Shown here piece after piece: positions 31,578 to 44,994 of a stretch of DNA of 64,000 nt; positions within the stretch are counted from its first letter, which is position 1; every line of letters begins with the position of its first letter. Both the position numbers and the translations under genes were made by a program. The stretch covers positions 296,001 to 360,000 of the forward strand of contig JACVTC010000055.1 of assembly GCA_016946835.1 (NCBI GenBank), read 5' to 3'. The notes beneath the pieces were generated by a model, which was given only the letters and a program-made list of their open reading frames with translations, had not been told where the DNA came from and ran no database searches. Origin of the DNA: Neocallimastix lanati (nom. inval.) (Eukaryota; Neocallimastigomycota; Neocallimastigomycetes; Neocallimastigales; Neocallimastigaceae).

Positions 31578-32435
31578 TTAAGCCTTGACAATGCACTTTC
31601 TTCTTTTAGTTGGTTTAGAATAGAAAGTGACTGGACTAGCAGTTGGGATAGTAACTTGAGTAGAGGTAGTTGGAACTGCTGGTATTTGAACAGTTGTTGA
31701 GATAGTAACTTGAGTAGTGTTAGTAGTAACATCAGTAGCAATAGTAGCATTAGCTTTAGTTTCGGATGAAACAATAGCTTTAGATGAAACAAGAGCTTCT
31801 TTTTTAATAGAAGCTGAAACCTTTCCACTTCTACATTCTTTAGTCATTAAAGTATTTGCAAGATCACCTAAATTATTGAGAGTAGTAACAACAGATTCAT
31901 CGTAAACAGAAGACTTAATGTATGATTCTCTAATGGTTTCTCTATTAAATTCAATATAATTGATAGTAGCTTCTCTACATAATTCAGAAACACAGTTTAA
32001 TGAGTAAATTTTAGCAGTTAAATCTGAATCACTTGTGTCATCATCAACTTCAAAAATACTCATATCTTTACTAGTGACAATAGTAGCTATTGGACAATAT
32101 TCACCATTTTCATCTTTAACACAATATAATTCAGTGTTCTCTACAAACTTTTTAATGTATTCAGAAGTAATAGTTTTATCTTCATATTGACATAAATTTA
32201 ATTCATCATCAATATTTTCATATAATTGTTTACATTCTTCGGAATCAAAAATTTCACATGCTTGAAGACCATTATCTTTTTCGTCACCTAAAAGAATACA
32301 CTTTTTAATAAGTCTGAAAGTATCTTTACATTCCTTATTTTTAATATCATCAATATCCGAAATTGGAATAGTAGCACTTTTAGCTGCAATACCAAAAGTA
32401 ATTAAAGATAATAAAGTTTTAATGGTGAGCTTCAT
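31578..32435 (-). CDS. Cys-rich secreted protein of unknown function, 285 aa
   Basis: I do not recognise the family. It begins with a clear signal peptide (MKLTIKTLLSLITFGIAAKS). About 200 residues of ordinary complexity follow with roughly ten Cys, including ECKD...KKC, ACEIFDSEEC, LYCVKDENGEYC and NCVSELC, consistent with disulfides in an extracellular protein. The C-terminal ~70 residues are Thr/Val/Ser-rich (TTNTTQVTISTT, VPTTSTQVTIPT), suggesting an O-glycosylated stalk, and end in a basic KRRKC motif. It is a single exon. There is no hydrophobic C-terminal anchor, so wall linkage or free secretion are both possible. It could be a structural or enzyme-associated extracellular protein; nothing in it shows an active site. 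Confidence 0.85.
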   Translation of the reverse strand: MKLTIKTLLSLITFGIAAKSATIPISDIDDIKNKECKDTFRLIKKCILLGDEKDNGLQACEIFDSEECKQLYENIDDELNLCQYEDKTITSEYIKKFVENTELYCVKDENGEYCPIATIVTSKDMSIFEVDDDTSDSDLTAKIYSLNCVSELCREATINYIEFNRETIRESYIKSSVYDESVVTTLNNLGDLANTLMTKECRSGKVSASIKKEALVSSKAIVSSETKANATIATDVTTNTTQVTISTTVQIPAVPTTSTQVTIPTASPVTFYSKPTKRRKCIVKA

Positions 32436-33215
32436 TTTCGTTATTATTATTATTTTTTATATCTATTATATATATTTATAAATATATTGTTAAAAGAAAT
32501 TATTATTCTTTTTTGATTACTTTTTAATATTTATATTAATTACTAATTATATGAATAATATTTGTATATTATATACGAAATTTATTAAAATAAAAAAAAA
32601 AAAAGAAAAAGATAAAAAAGAAATAATAATCTTTTTTCTTATTATAAGAAGTTCCTTTTTTTTCTTTTTTTACAATATAATTATTATTATTTCAAAATAA
32701 TGAAATAGAGCTAAAAAGAATTAAAGTTAAAAAAAAAAAAAAAAAATTTGTGATAATTTTATTTATATATAAATTTTTTTTTTTAAAACATAATCATTAT
32801 ATATAATATATTTTATTTATTTAAAACATGTATTATAAACTTTTATTTATTTATTTATTTATTATTTTTATTATACTATTAATATTAATATTATTTTTTT
32901 TTTTTTGTTTTTCTATTTTAATTTAAAATAAAATTCCATCAATGGTACAAATTAAAAACTTTATTGGATATGGATATTCCTATTTTTATTCCTATATAAA
33001 TATAATTAAAATATATTTAATATAATATATTATAATATATTATAATATATAGCATTTTTTTTAATTTAAATTAAGAGGAATACTCGATTTTTATGAATTT
33101 TATATACATATCTTAAGCCAGTATGAGAGGCAGTACCTGTCATCATAGTTTGGTATTTAATCTTTCCTTTACTTATTAATTATATCATTTATTAATAAAG
33201 ACATTTCTCTTTAGT

Positions 33216-33256
<41 letters not shown>

Positions 33257-34416
33257 TACAACATAGGATACAAATATTAACATTTTATTTTATTTTATTT
33301 TAATAGATAATATTCTCTTAAATGTTATTCTCTCAACTCTATTTTAATCATAGTCATGGACTTATAGACTTCTACAGACAACAGAATGTATTATGGATAG
33401 AAAGTTCTTAAATTTTTTATGTGTATTTTATTAGTAAAAAAAAAAAAATAATAATTCACAGCAAAATATTTTCATTCAATAAAGTTTTTTTTTTTTTTTT
33501 TTTTATTTTTATTTTTATTATAGATTGGAATATAATGAGAGAAAGACGGCTATCGGACATCTAAACTTTTTCCATTTATAAATGAAAGTAAGTTTACATT
33601 TATTTTAATTTCCTTAAACCGTTTCAGCTTTAATTCGAATACTCTTCCTAAGAAAGGCTAATTTAACAAAAAAATTTTCTTTCCATAACAAGTACAATTA
33701 AAGTCTTGTTATTAATTTTAAAAATATCATTTATTATTTTACTGTAATATGGCGAATACATTTATCTATTAGAGTGATATAATTAAATTTATGTAATTAA
33801 AATAAAATAAAAGTAAAAATAAAAAAAAAAATTATTTTATTGAAAAAGAACTTTAGAAAATAATAAATAAAATTCATAAAATAAATAAAGAAATAAATTA
33901 AATAAAGAAATAAATATATAAATATATAACTTAAAGAATTTATTTTATCTAAAATACTTCTTATTATTATTAACAAATAATTTTTCATTTTGAATTATAA
34001 AAATGGAAAATTACATATGTTAAATTATAAAATAAATATATAAAAATATATGATATTAATAATTTAAATACAAATTAAAAATAAATAAAAGTAATTTTGA
34101 TAGATAATTATATTTTATTTAAATAACAATAATTGATCAATCACATGATATTGAATTTTAAAATAATAAAGATAGTTTTATTATTTAAAAAAAAAAAAAC
34201 ATAGATTAACTATTTATCTGTAAAGGTGTATATAATTGATATAAAATTTTTGTTTTTCATTTCTAAATAAGTTTTTTTTTTATTTTTTATTATTATTTTT
34301 TTTTTATTCTTATTAAATAATTTCTTAAAAAATAAAAAAAAAAATTTATAATAAAATTAATTTTAGATTATAATATGGAATTAGAAATTATTTCAGTTTT
34401 GACCAAAATATTTTTT

Positions 34417-34453
<37 letters not shown>

Positions 34454-35599
34454 ATATGTAATTGGACTAAGATTTTTACATAATAATTACATTTAATAAA
34501 TTTTCAGAATAAAAAAATAAATATTAAAAGAGAGGCATTAATTAAAATATAAATATTTTCATTATATTTAGGAAAATATTTTTTATATCTGTAATAAATA
34601 TGGTATACAAAAATTATAAATTTATATAATATATATAATTTAAAAAACTTTAATATTTTTATTTTTTATGGTACTATATAATAATTGGATTTACCAAGTA
34701 TTTATTAAGTGTATAGATTAATGTAAAAATTATTATTTAAAGCATGAAGAAAATTTTAATCTTCATTAAAAAAAATTGATATTTTAACAACAGCAATAAT
34801 AATAATATTAATAATTAATAATAATGACAATAATAATAATAAAATATATTTTATTTAATAAAACAAACATATATTTTTTAAGTTAATAAAAAAACTTTTT
34901 TGAAATAAAAATTATATTTATAAATAAGTTAAAGATATAAATTTCAATTTTTAAAGTTTTTTATTTTTTCTTTTTTTTTTTTTTTTTCTTAAATTCTTAT
35001 GTAGATATTAATACTTATATAAATATTAATTATTATTATATTTAAAGTATTAATTTTTAATAATCTAGTTTATATATAAATTATGAATAAATTCTATATA
35101 AAAAAAAAAATAAGTTAAAGATATAAATTTCAATTTTTAAAGTTTTTTATTTTTTCTTTTTTTTTTTTTTTTTTTTTTTTTTCTATTTATTATACTTTCA
35201 AATATACTTTATTTAGAAAAATAAGTATAAAAAAAAAGTATATATATATATATATTTTTTTCGATGTATATAAGTAATTAGAGTTTATATTCAATAAAAA
35301 ATTTAATGAAAAAGCAAAGAATAAAAAATAATCCCCCTTAAAATATGTTCCTAATGTTCCTAATATAGATTAGAAATTGTTTCATTTAAATAAAAAAATA
35401 TGTTTTTCTTTTTGATAGTTTTATAATTTTTTTTTTAATTATTATTTTTAATATATGGATATATTTTGATGAAATAAAATTTTCGTAGTTTTTTATTTTT
35501 ATAATTTCTGTTTTATTTTATTTTAATATTGTTTATTTTTTATGAATTGAATTTACTAATATTATTTTTTATTATTTTTAAAATATTTTATTATATAAT

Positions 35600-35630
<31 letters not shown>

Positions 35631-35788
35631 TTTTTTATTAAATATTAAATTTTATTTTATAATATATATATATAATTTATATATTTTACCTATTCTTTTA
35701 CATTCTTTTTTGTTGATATATAAAATAAATGAATAATATTTAAATATTTAAAAATAAAAATTCATTTATATTTTAATAAATTAAATAT
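32436..35788. other. Intergenic region with unassigned islands of mixed composition
   Basis: Mostly A/T homopolymers. Patches near 33105-33160, 33340-33410 and 33530-33665 have clearly higher GC and irregular sequence but no frame longer than a few dozen codons and no tRNA or snRNA signature that I can recognise. A ~60-bp sequence (GTTAAAGATATAAATTTCAA plus following T-rich part) occurs at ~34928 and again at ~35114. Confidence 0.5.
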
Positions 35789-36609
35789 ATGAAAAATATG
35801 CATTTTTTAAGTAGATCTACAATACAATATTTTTATATATTTATATTAATATACTTAATTGTTCAACTGGTAGAGAGTAAAGAAGTATATATCAATAATG
35901 AACAGGAACTAATTCAGAATATAAATTCAAATAAGATTTTAATTATAAATAATAGCTTCAATGTAAGTGAAACCATTGAAGTATCATCTGATATATCCTC
36001 TATTTCATTTCAAGGAAATAATCCAAATATATCTTCCATTAATATCCTTAATGATGCTAAATTTATATTCAATAATAATAATTCAATAAAATTTTATAAT
36101 ATCACATTAAATGGTCAAATTTTATTCAATGAAAATAAAAACGTCTTCATAGAAAATGTAAATTTTAATGGATATATTAATGCTACTTTAAATGATGGAA
36201 ATGTCTTCATTAAAAGTTCTCAAATGACTTCGGAATCAACTTATAATAACACTATAGATGATGCTTTTATATTTAGAAATGGAAATATTATTATTGAAGA
36301 TAGTAAATTTTATGGCAATCGACGGATTAAAAATTTAATTAATTTTGATGGAAATAATAAATATCAAATAAAAATTATAGATTCCTTTTTTGATGGAAAT
36401 TATGAAAGTTCTCATATAAATATTAGCAATGGTGAAATTAAATTAGAGGGATCCAAATTAATAAATGGTTATTCCTATGAGAATGGGTAATGATTTTTAA
36501 AAATATTATAATTTTATTAAAAACTTTTCATTATAATTAATATATAAAATGTATTTTATATTATTTCAAGTTGATATTTATTTAATTTTTAACCATTATA
36601 ACTATTTTA

Positions 36610-36646
<37 letters not shown>

Positions 36647-37954
36647 ATTATTATTATAATTATAATTATAATAATTTTGTTTTTTTTTTTTTAGTGGATC
36701 TTCAGTAATTAAGCAATCAACATGTATGATAAATAATTGCTATTTTGAAAATAATTTTTCATTTAACTCTGGTGGATCAATATATTTCGAAAATACTATT
36801 TCAGTAGAAGCAAATATTATTGAAGTTTATAACTCTTCATGTCATGAATATGTATATATAAATTATAATAATACATATAATACTGATCATAAGTCAAAAA
36901 TAAAATAAAATAAAAAGTTGAAATATGAATATAAAATACAAATTGAATAAAATAAAATAAAATAAAAAGTTGAAATATGAATATAAAATACAAATCGAAT
37001 AAAATAAAATAAAATAAAAAGTTGAAATATGAATATAAAATACAAATTGAATTAAATAAAATAAAAATAAAAGTTGAAATATGAATATAAAATACAAATT
37101 GAATTAAATAAAATAAAAATAAAAGTTGAAATATGAATATAAAATACAAATTGAATAAAATAAAATAAAAAAAAAAAAAAAGTTGAAATATGAATATAAA
37201 GTACAAATTGAATAAAATAAAATAAAATAAAAAGTTGAAATATGAATATAAAATACAAATTGAATAAAATAAAATAAAAAAAAAAAAAAGTTGAAATATG
37301 AATATAAAGTACAAATTGAATAAAATAAAATAAAATAAAAATAGTTAAAATATGAATATAAAGTACAGATTGAATAAAATAAAATAAAATAAAATAAACT
37401 TTTTTTTAAAAAAAATATATATATATATTAATATATATTTAATTAATTATTATTATAAATATGTATTATAAAGGGCGGATTTATTCAAGTTTCCTCAGAT
37501 TATAATAATAATATTGTAAATATAAATAATTTAAATATCTATGGTTACGGACCGAAATTCTTATTATATGGAAATGGAATGATTGCAGGGTTTTGTATTA
37601 TTTACTACATATACTAATTATTTAATAATTATAATGTTTTTTTTTTATAAAAAAAAAATAAATAAATAAATAAATAAATAAATAAAATACAAACTAAATA
37701 GTTATTAATTAATAAAATAGATTATCAAATTATGCTAATGTTCATTTAAAAAATGTTCATGGAGAAGATTTATATGCAGGGAGTTTAATTGGAACATCTT
37801 TCATTTTATTTGGGGATTCAGTATTAATAATAGAGTAATTTTGTTTTTTATATTCATTATTATAATAATCGTAAAAAATATTATTAATTAACGATTAATG
37901 ATAATAATAATAATGATAACTAATAATTAATAATTTATAATTACTAATAATTAC

Positions 37955-37991
<37 letters not shown>

Positions 37992-38054
37992 TATTATTAT
38001 TATTATTATTATTCTCTTTTTATTATTACTATTATTATTATTATTATTATTCTC

Positions 38055-38111
<57 letters not shown>

Positions 38112-38113
38112 TC

Positions 38114-38155
<42 letters not shown>

Positions 38156-38157
38156 TC

Positions 38158-38205
<48 letters not shown>

Positions 38206-38207
38206 TC

Positions 38208-38267
<60 letters not shown>

Positions 38268-38619
38268 TCTTTTTATTATTATTATTATTATTATTATTTT
38301 CATGTTTTTTCATAGAAATATATATTTAAATAATTTATATGGGGGTGTTGGTGGAATGCTACTTTATAGTTATAATCCTTTAGTAAATGGAATTACATGT
38401 AAAATAACAAATTGTACATTTACAAATTTTGAACAAGTTAGTGAAAAAAATTCAGCAATACTTAATTGGCAAGAAAAAGGTGTTACTGAATTTAAAAAGT
38501 AATATAAAAAAAAATATAATATAATATGATAAATTAAAAATTAATAATTAAACAAATAAATAAAAAAAAAAAATAAATAATTAAAATTTTTACTTTATTT
38601 TCTATACTATATTCATATT

Positions 38620-38672
<53 letters not shown>

Positions 38673-39351
38673 GATTATATAAATAATTAATATTAGTTGT
38701 AGAATTGAAAATGTCAAAGGACGTAATTCATAGTACGATATTTACAAATATATATTTTAAATAAAATTGATTTAAAAATATAGCATTTTATTTAATTTAA
38801 TTATAATAATTATAATAATAATAATAATAAAAGCATCTTATATGGAAATACGGATGGTATTATTGAGTTTACAAATGTTAATATTACTAATTTTAGAAGT
38901 CAAATGGCAGAAATAGCATTTTCAATTACATATAATGGTAATTACATTATTTAAAAAATTATATATTATGATGGATTTTATAAAAAGAATAGATATATAT
39001 TAAATATTTCAGAAGAGGAGTAACATACCATCTATTTTACATTTAATATTTATAGTATCCTTGAAAATTCAACATTCTATCATTAATAATGTCATATTTT
39101 ATGGGAGTAAATATTTATATTAATATCGATATATATGTATATATATGTTTACATTATTTTAAAGATTTATTTATACTTAAAAAAAAAAAATGTTTTATAC
39201 ACTATTATAGAAATCTTTCAAGTATTAACAGGTCATATTGAATTAAATGGTTTAACTGTATGTATTATATATATTTAAAATAAAAAAAAAAAAAAGATAA
39301 ATAAAATTATATTATCAATAACAGTATTTTTATTTCAACTACCAATTTTTA

Positions 39352-39387
<36 letters not shown>

Positions 39388-39573
39388 AAAAAGTTTAAAA
39401 TAAAATATATATCTAAATCATTAAATAAACAAATATATATATAATTAAAAAATACTAGATGAAAAACGTTAACCTCGGTGAAAGGGAGGATTCTTCAACA
39501 CTTTTTCAATTTAATAGTCATGGTACTATTGATATATCAAATTCCGAATTTTATAATATATCAGGAAGTAATA

Positions 39574-39645
<72 letters not shown>

Positions 39646-41901
39646 TAATAATAAACAATAATAAATAATAATAATAATAAAAATTAATAATAAATAATAA
39701 TATTAATTATATATATATTTATATATAATAAATAGGTTATGCATTTAATCATGGCTATAATTCTCATTTGAATATTAATAATACAATATTCAGTAATTGT
39801 AATTTTAGTAATAGCATGTTTAATATTTTTCAAGGACCTACTGGTCGTTATGGACGAATTTCTATTTTAAATTCAACGTTTAATGATAATAAAGGTAATA
39901 ATGGAGCAATATTTAATCTTCGAAGTGGAGATAATGGAATTATAAGTTCATTATTGGTTCAAAACTGTACTTTTAATAATAATTATTCTTATGAATATGG
40001 TGGTGTGATTTATTCTATAAGTATAATAGCATATGAAAGTGCACTTTTTTTGGATTGTACCTTTAGTAATAATACTTCTTATAATGGTATTAACTTATAT
40101 AAATATATAATTTTATTATTTTTTTATTTTTTTTTTTTACCACAATAAAAAAATATAAATCTTAATTCATAAATTCAATCATTAAAATAATAAAAAAAAA
40201 AAATTTTTTTTATTTAATATAAATTAATATAAAAAAAAAAAAAAAAATTTGAAGAGGGTGATATTTGTTATTCCTTAAACCAAGATTGTGAACCATCATT
40301 TAATAATAAGGATAATATTATAAGAGATTGTGGAATATCATCCTTTGCAACAAATCCATCTCATATTGGTACAGATGATAACACTTCACCATCATTAAAT
40401 ATTCTATCAGGACAATTAATTGAGGAGCCACTGATATGTACATAAACTAATTAAAGAAATATATTCTTTAATTTATATATATATATATATATATGTATTT
40501 TGCTTATTTATAATTATTTATAATTATATATATATATATTATTATTTATTTATAATTTTTTTTTTTTTTTATAAAAATTATTTATTTTAAATAATAGTTG
40601 TAATAAAGGATGTCAATAATAATAGTAAAATATATAAATATATTATTTTTTAAAATAATATAATTTTATTTGTATATATATAATTTTTATATTTTTATAT
40701 ATAAGTTATAAAGCTAATGTTTAATGTTTTAAAATAATATAATATATAATAGATATTAACTTAAATTTTGATGTTAATAAATCAGATATAAGTAAAATGT
40801 TATTTTATCAATTGGAAATGAATGATACATATAATTCAAAAATATATGGAAGTGTTAATGGATTTTGCTATGATAATAACTGCAAGGTATCCAATTTTAG
40901 AAGTAAGTTAATTATGATAATTATAATTATAATATTTATAAATAAATATAAATAATGTTATATAAATATATATATTACATAAAAACTAATTATTAAAATA
41001 TATATATATATAATTAATATTAAATATTAATGTTAATAAGTTGTTGGAAATCCTGGGAAATATATATTAATTTTTAAACTATTAACATTTGGTAATAATT
41101 TATATATATATATATATATAAAAAAAAAAAAAAAAAAAAATTCATTAAATATTTTATTTTTATTTTATATAATGATAATATTTTAATCATTAAAAATTAT
41201 TAAATATTATGAATATATATATATATACATATATATACATTTCTATAAATATTTCTTTTGATAACTTATAGGAAGATTTATAGATTTTAAAAACAACACT
41301 TTAAGTATTGATGTTAATATAAACCCATGCAATAGATCAACATATATTGAAAAATATATTGAAAATGAAAATATATTATCATGGTATTTAACTTTATTTA
41401 TCTTAATATATATATATAAATAAAAAAATTTTTTTTTTTTTTTTTTTTTTATATTTATATTCAGTTTGATATTTAAAACTTGCTTTAAATAATCCATTTA
41501 AATTTAATAATTATTTAATAATTAATATTAAATGAAAAAAAAAAAAAATTATATAAAGTTTTTCACCTTTTTGTGAACCTTCATGTAATTCAGGAATTTG
41601 TGTGAATGACAATATATGCAATTGTACTAATCCAATTTTTACAGGGAAATATTGTAATGAATATTATCAATTGGAAAAAAAAAAATTGTTAAATATTATT
41701 TTCATTATTTTATCAATAATATTGATTATATTATCAGTAGTCCTGATTTATTTAATCATTGCATATAAGAATAATACTGAGATAAAATTAGGTAAGTAAT
41801 AAATTAAATAAAAATAATAGCAATAAAAATTAAAAATAATTAATAATAATAATAATGATATAAATTATACAATGGTAAAGAAATAAGATAGTAACTATTA
41901 T

Positions 41902-41933
<32 letters not shown>

Positions 41934-43153
41934 TTTTTAAAATTTTTAAGCTGGATATGATTTATTAATTATAATTCTACTTGGTTCGATTATCAATTAT
42001 TTTTTTATAATCAATTTAACATATTCAAAAACAACAATAGCATGTACCTTTAATTATCTACTTAAAAATTTGGTATATGAATAATAAAATATATATAATA
42101 TTAATAATAAAAAAAATATATTTGGATTAATTTAAATTAATTTTTTTTTTTTTCCTTTTAATCAAATATTTAATAATACAAAAAAAAAAAAAAAAAAAAA
42201 AAAAAGGGATTTTCATTAGTTTTCGGGACATTATTAGTTAAAAACATAAGATTATATTCTGTGTAAGTGATAAATATATTCATATTAGACATATTAACAA
42301 ATAAATAAATGATAATATAATTAATAGTACTTATAATAATTATATAATTATATTTAATTATATATATATATAAATTTTCATACTAAATATTTTTATACTT
42401 ATCATATAGTATATATTCCTGGGTGAAAAAATTTAAATTTAAAAATATATACATGTTTTACATTATTTTTATTATAACCTCATTTCATTTATTTATCCTT
42501 TTGATTTGGGTTATAACAAGAAGTATTAAAACAGACACAAAATTAGATGAAAACTTTAGAGAATATACTAAATGTTCTTTTCCATATTTAGACAAATTTT
42601 GGTATGCTTCAATATCAATTTATTATAATTTTTAGATAGTAGATAAAAAAAAAAAAAAAAAAAATTATTATTATTAAAATATTACTAACATGATATATAA
42701 TAAATAATAAATAATAAATATAAAAAGTACAATTTTTAATGGTGTTGTTATTTTATTGGGATGCTTTTTCGCTTATTTAACAAAATCTTTAGAAAAAATT
42801 TATACTGAGGTATATTATAAATTTTTATTTTTATTTTTATTTTTTAATAATATATATATATTCCACTTTAACTAATTTATTTTTAAAAATTTAATTTAAA
42901 AAAAAAAAAAAAGTCATTATCTATTCCAATATATTTATACTTATTATATTACATTTTATCAGAATTTTGTTATTATAACGAAAATATTTCCGTATTATTT
43001 GAAGATATAATTAATTCTATTGGAACATTTTTATATACTATTCTTGTTATAAAATATGTAATTATTAATAAATTTTTAATAATATATGAAAGATATCTTG
43101 ATTATATGAAACAAATGAAGCGAAGTGAAGAACGACTTCAATCGAGATACTAA
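35789..43153 (+). CDS. Beta-helix ectodomain, EGF-like, class C 7TM receptor; 22 exons, 1137 aa
   Basis: Exons: 35789-36486, 36695-36851, 37474-37589, 37721-37834, 38316-38498, 38697-38732, 38834-38937, 39056-39106, 39211-39257, 39459-39567, 39736-40086, 40255-40437, 40598-40624, 40753-40902, 41041-41091, 41272-41383, 41559-41791, 41951-42072, 42207-42262, 42410-42601, 42728-42809, 42914-43153. All phases agree and the sum is divisible by three. A hydrophobic signal segment (~12-27) precedes ~780 residues of Asn-rich repeats of the type NCTFxNN, typical of a right-handed parallel beta-helix. An EGF-like Cys cluster follows (~833-860; CEPSCNSGICVNDNICNC). Seven membrane spans come next, with a class C GPCR hallmark around TM3 (ACTFNYLLKNL + GFSLVFGTLLVKNIRLYSV) and a short basic tail. 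It probably senses extracellular ligands; ligand and coupling are unknown. Micro-exons of 27-51 nt are the least certain. Confidence 0.85.
36900..37395. repeat. Minisatellite of ~52-57 bp, nine copies, in receptor intron 2
   Basis: Each unit contains GTTGAAATATGAATATAAA followed by ATACAAATTGAAT and an AATAAAATAAA spacer of variable length. Units start near 36917, 36969, 37020, 37073, 37126, 37181, 37232, 37290 and 37342. The minus-strand hydrophobic frames crossing it are artefacts of the array. Confidence 0.9.
37965..38300. repeat. (ATT)n array with periodic CTCTTTTT in receptor intron 4
   Basis: ATT runs are interrupted six times by TCTCTTTTTATT. It fills most of intron 37835-38315 and resembles the CTCTTTTT-punctuated array at ~15 kb. 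Confidence 0.85.
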
Positions 43154-44994
43154 ATAATATATAACATTTAAAGCTATATTACCTAATAAAAAAAAAAAAA
43201 TTGTTTCTGTATTTATTTACCACTATCTGTTATATCATTTTTTATGCATATTTTAATTAATATAAATATATATTATATAAAAAAAAAAATGAAATCATAT
43301 TATAAAAATTATTAAAATTAAAAAATGAATAATTTTTTTCTTAAAAAAATATATTTATTGAATAATAAATAAATTATAATTTAAAATACAATTAATGATG
43401 CTTTACTATTAAAAAAAATAATAAAAATAATAATAATAAAAAATATAAAAATAATAATTAAAATGAAATAGAACAAAATTAAAATAAATAAATAAATAAA
43501 TAAATAAATAAAAATAAAATGTAAAAAAAGTGTAATAATCATCAATATCTTTATTATTTTTACCAATCTTTTAAATTATAATTTATATATATATTTTAAA
43601 AAATATTTTTTAATTTTATATATTTTGTATATTATATAGATTAATTTTTTTTTTTTTTTCTGAATAAAATAAAAATATCAATATTTACATAATTAATTGT
43701 ATTTATTTTGTGGATTATTTTTTTTTACTTGAATATATTCATAATGTAATTATAATAAAAAAATTAAATTGTTTAATAAAAGTTTAAAGCTTATTAGTAT
43801 AAATCAATTAATCCCAACAAAAACTTCTTACCAGGGTTATATAAGCTATTTGTTTCTTTTTTTTTTTTTTTTTGTAGTAACATCTTAATATTAATTATTA
43901 TATAGACTTTTTGTGTAACATTCTATCTATATAAATATTTAATTTATTATAGTATTATTCTATAAAATACAATGATTAAACTTCAAAGAAAAGCATGAAT
44001 AATAATAATAATAATAACAAGAATAATAAATAATAATAAATAATAAAAAATAATAAATAATAAATAAATAATAAATAAATAATAATAGACTAATAATAGT
44101 TAATAATAATTAATTATAATACATAATAATAAATAATAAATAAATAATAATAGTTAATAATAATTAATTATAATAAATAATAATAAATAATAAATACATA
44201 ATAAATAAATAATAGTTAATAATAATTATAATACATAATAATAAATAATAAATAAATAATAAATAAATAATAGTTAATAATAAATAAATAATAATAGTTA
44301 ATAATAATTAAGATAAACTACAAGATGATTTTAATATTAAAAAAAAAAAAAAAAAAAACTTTAATCCTATAGTTTATCAGTTGTAATTTATTTGTACTCT
44401 ATATAAAGATAAAAATAATGTTTTTTTATTTTTATTTTTATTTTTTACTAATTTATTAATTTATTAGTTTGTGTGTTTTTTAGAGTTCAAATAAATTACA
44501 ACTGATAAACTATAGGATTAAAGTTTTTTTTTTTTTTTTTTTTAATATTAAAATCATCTTGTAGTTTATCTTAATTATTATTAACTATTATTATTTATTT
44601 ATTATTTATTTATTATTTATTATTATGTATTATAAATATATGTTAATTATAAAATTCTATAAAATATATAAGTAATTCCTTTTTTTTTTTTTTTTTATTA
44701 TTATTATTTAATACTTAGTTTCATTTTCTATTTCTATTTCTATTTTTTTTTTTTTTTTTTTAATATAATATAATTACATATTATTACAAATTATATATAT
44801 CTTATTTTAATTATATTTCAAAAATAAAAAATTTTTTTTTTTTTTAATTATTTTTTTTTTTTTGAGTGTGTGTGTGTGTTTGTTTGTTTATTGTTTTGGT
44901 TTTAATATTAATAATATTGATAATTTTTATTTTTAATAATAATCAATATTATATTCTATATATTATTTATATATATATAATAAATATATATATA
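43154..44994. other. AT-rich region between convergent receptor and acyltransferase genes
   Basis: A/T homopolymers and AATAAAT arrays (44000-44310), plus the inverted repeat listed separately. No coding sequence found. Confidence 0.65.
44226..44634. repeat. Long inverted repeat (arms ~150-175 bp, spacer ~79 bp)
   Basis: The left arm (44226-44401) and right arm (44481-44634) are reverse complements, nearly perfect from the centre outward: ACTCTA, one mismatch, then AAATAAATTACAACTGATAA / its complement, the poly-A/poly-T block, and CTACAAGATGATTTT. The left arm carries one extra ~20-bp AATAAAT repeat. A transcript through it in either direction would fold into a long hairpin. It lies ~360 bp beyond the 3' end of the acyltransferase gene. 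Confidence 0.88.

Noticed and set aside
36817-37314. Minus-strand frames rich in FIFQLF repeats
   Set aside because: They are the complement of a minisatellite in a receptor intron; periodic and without coding features.
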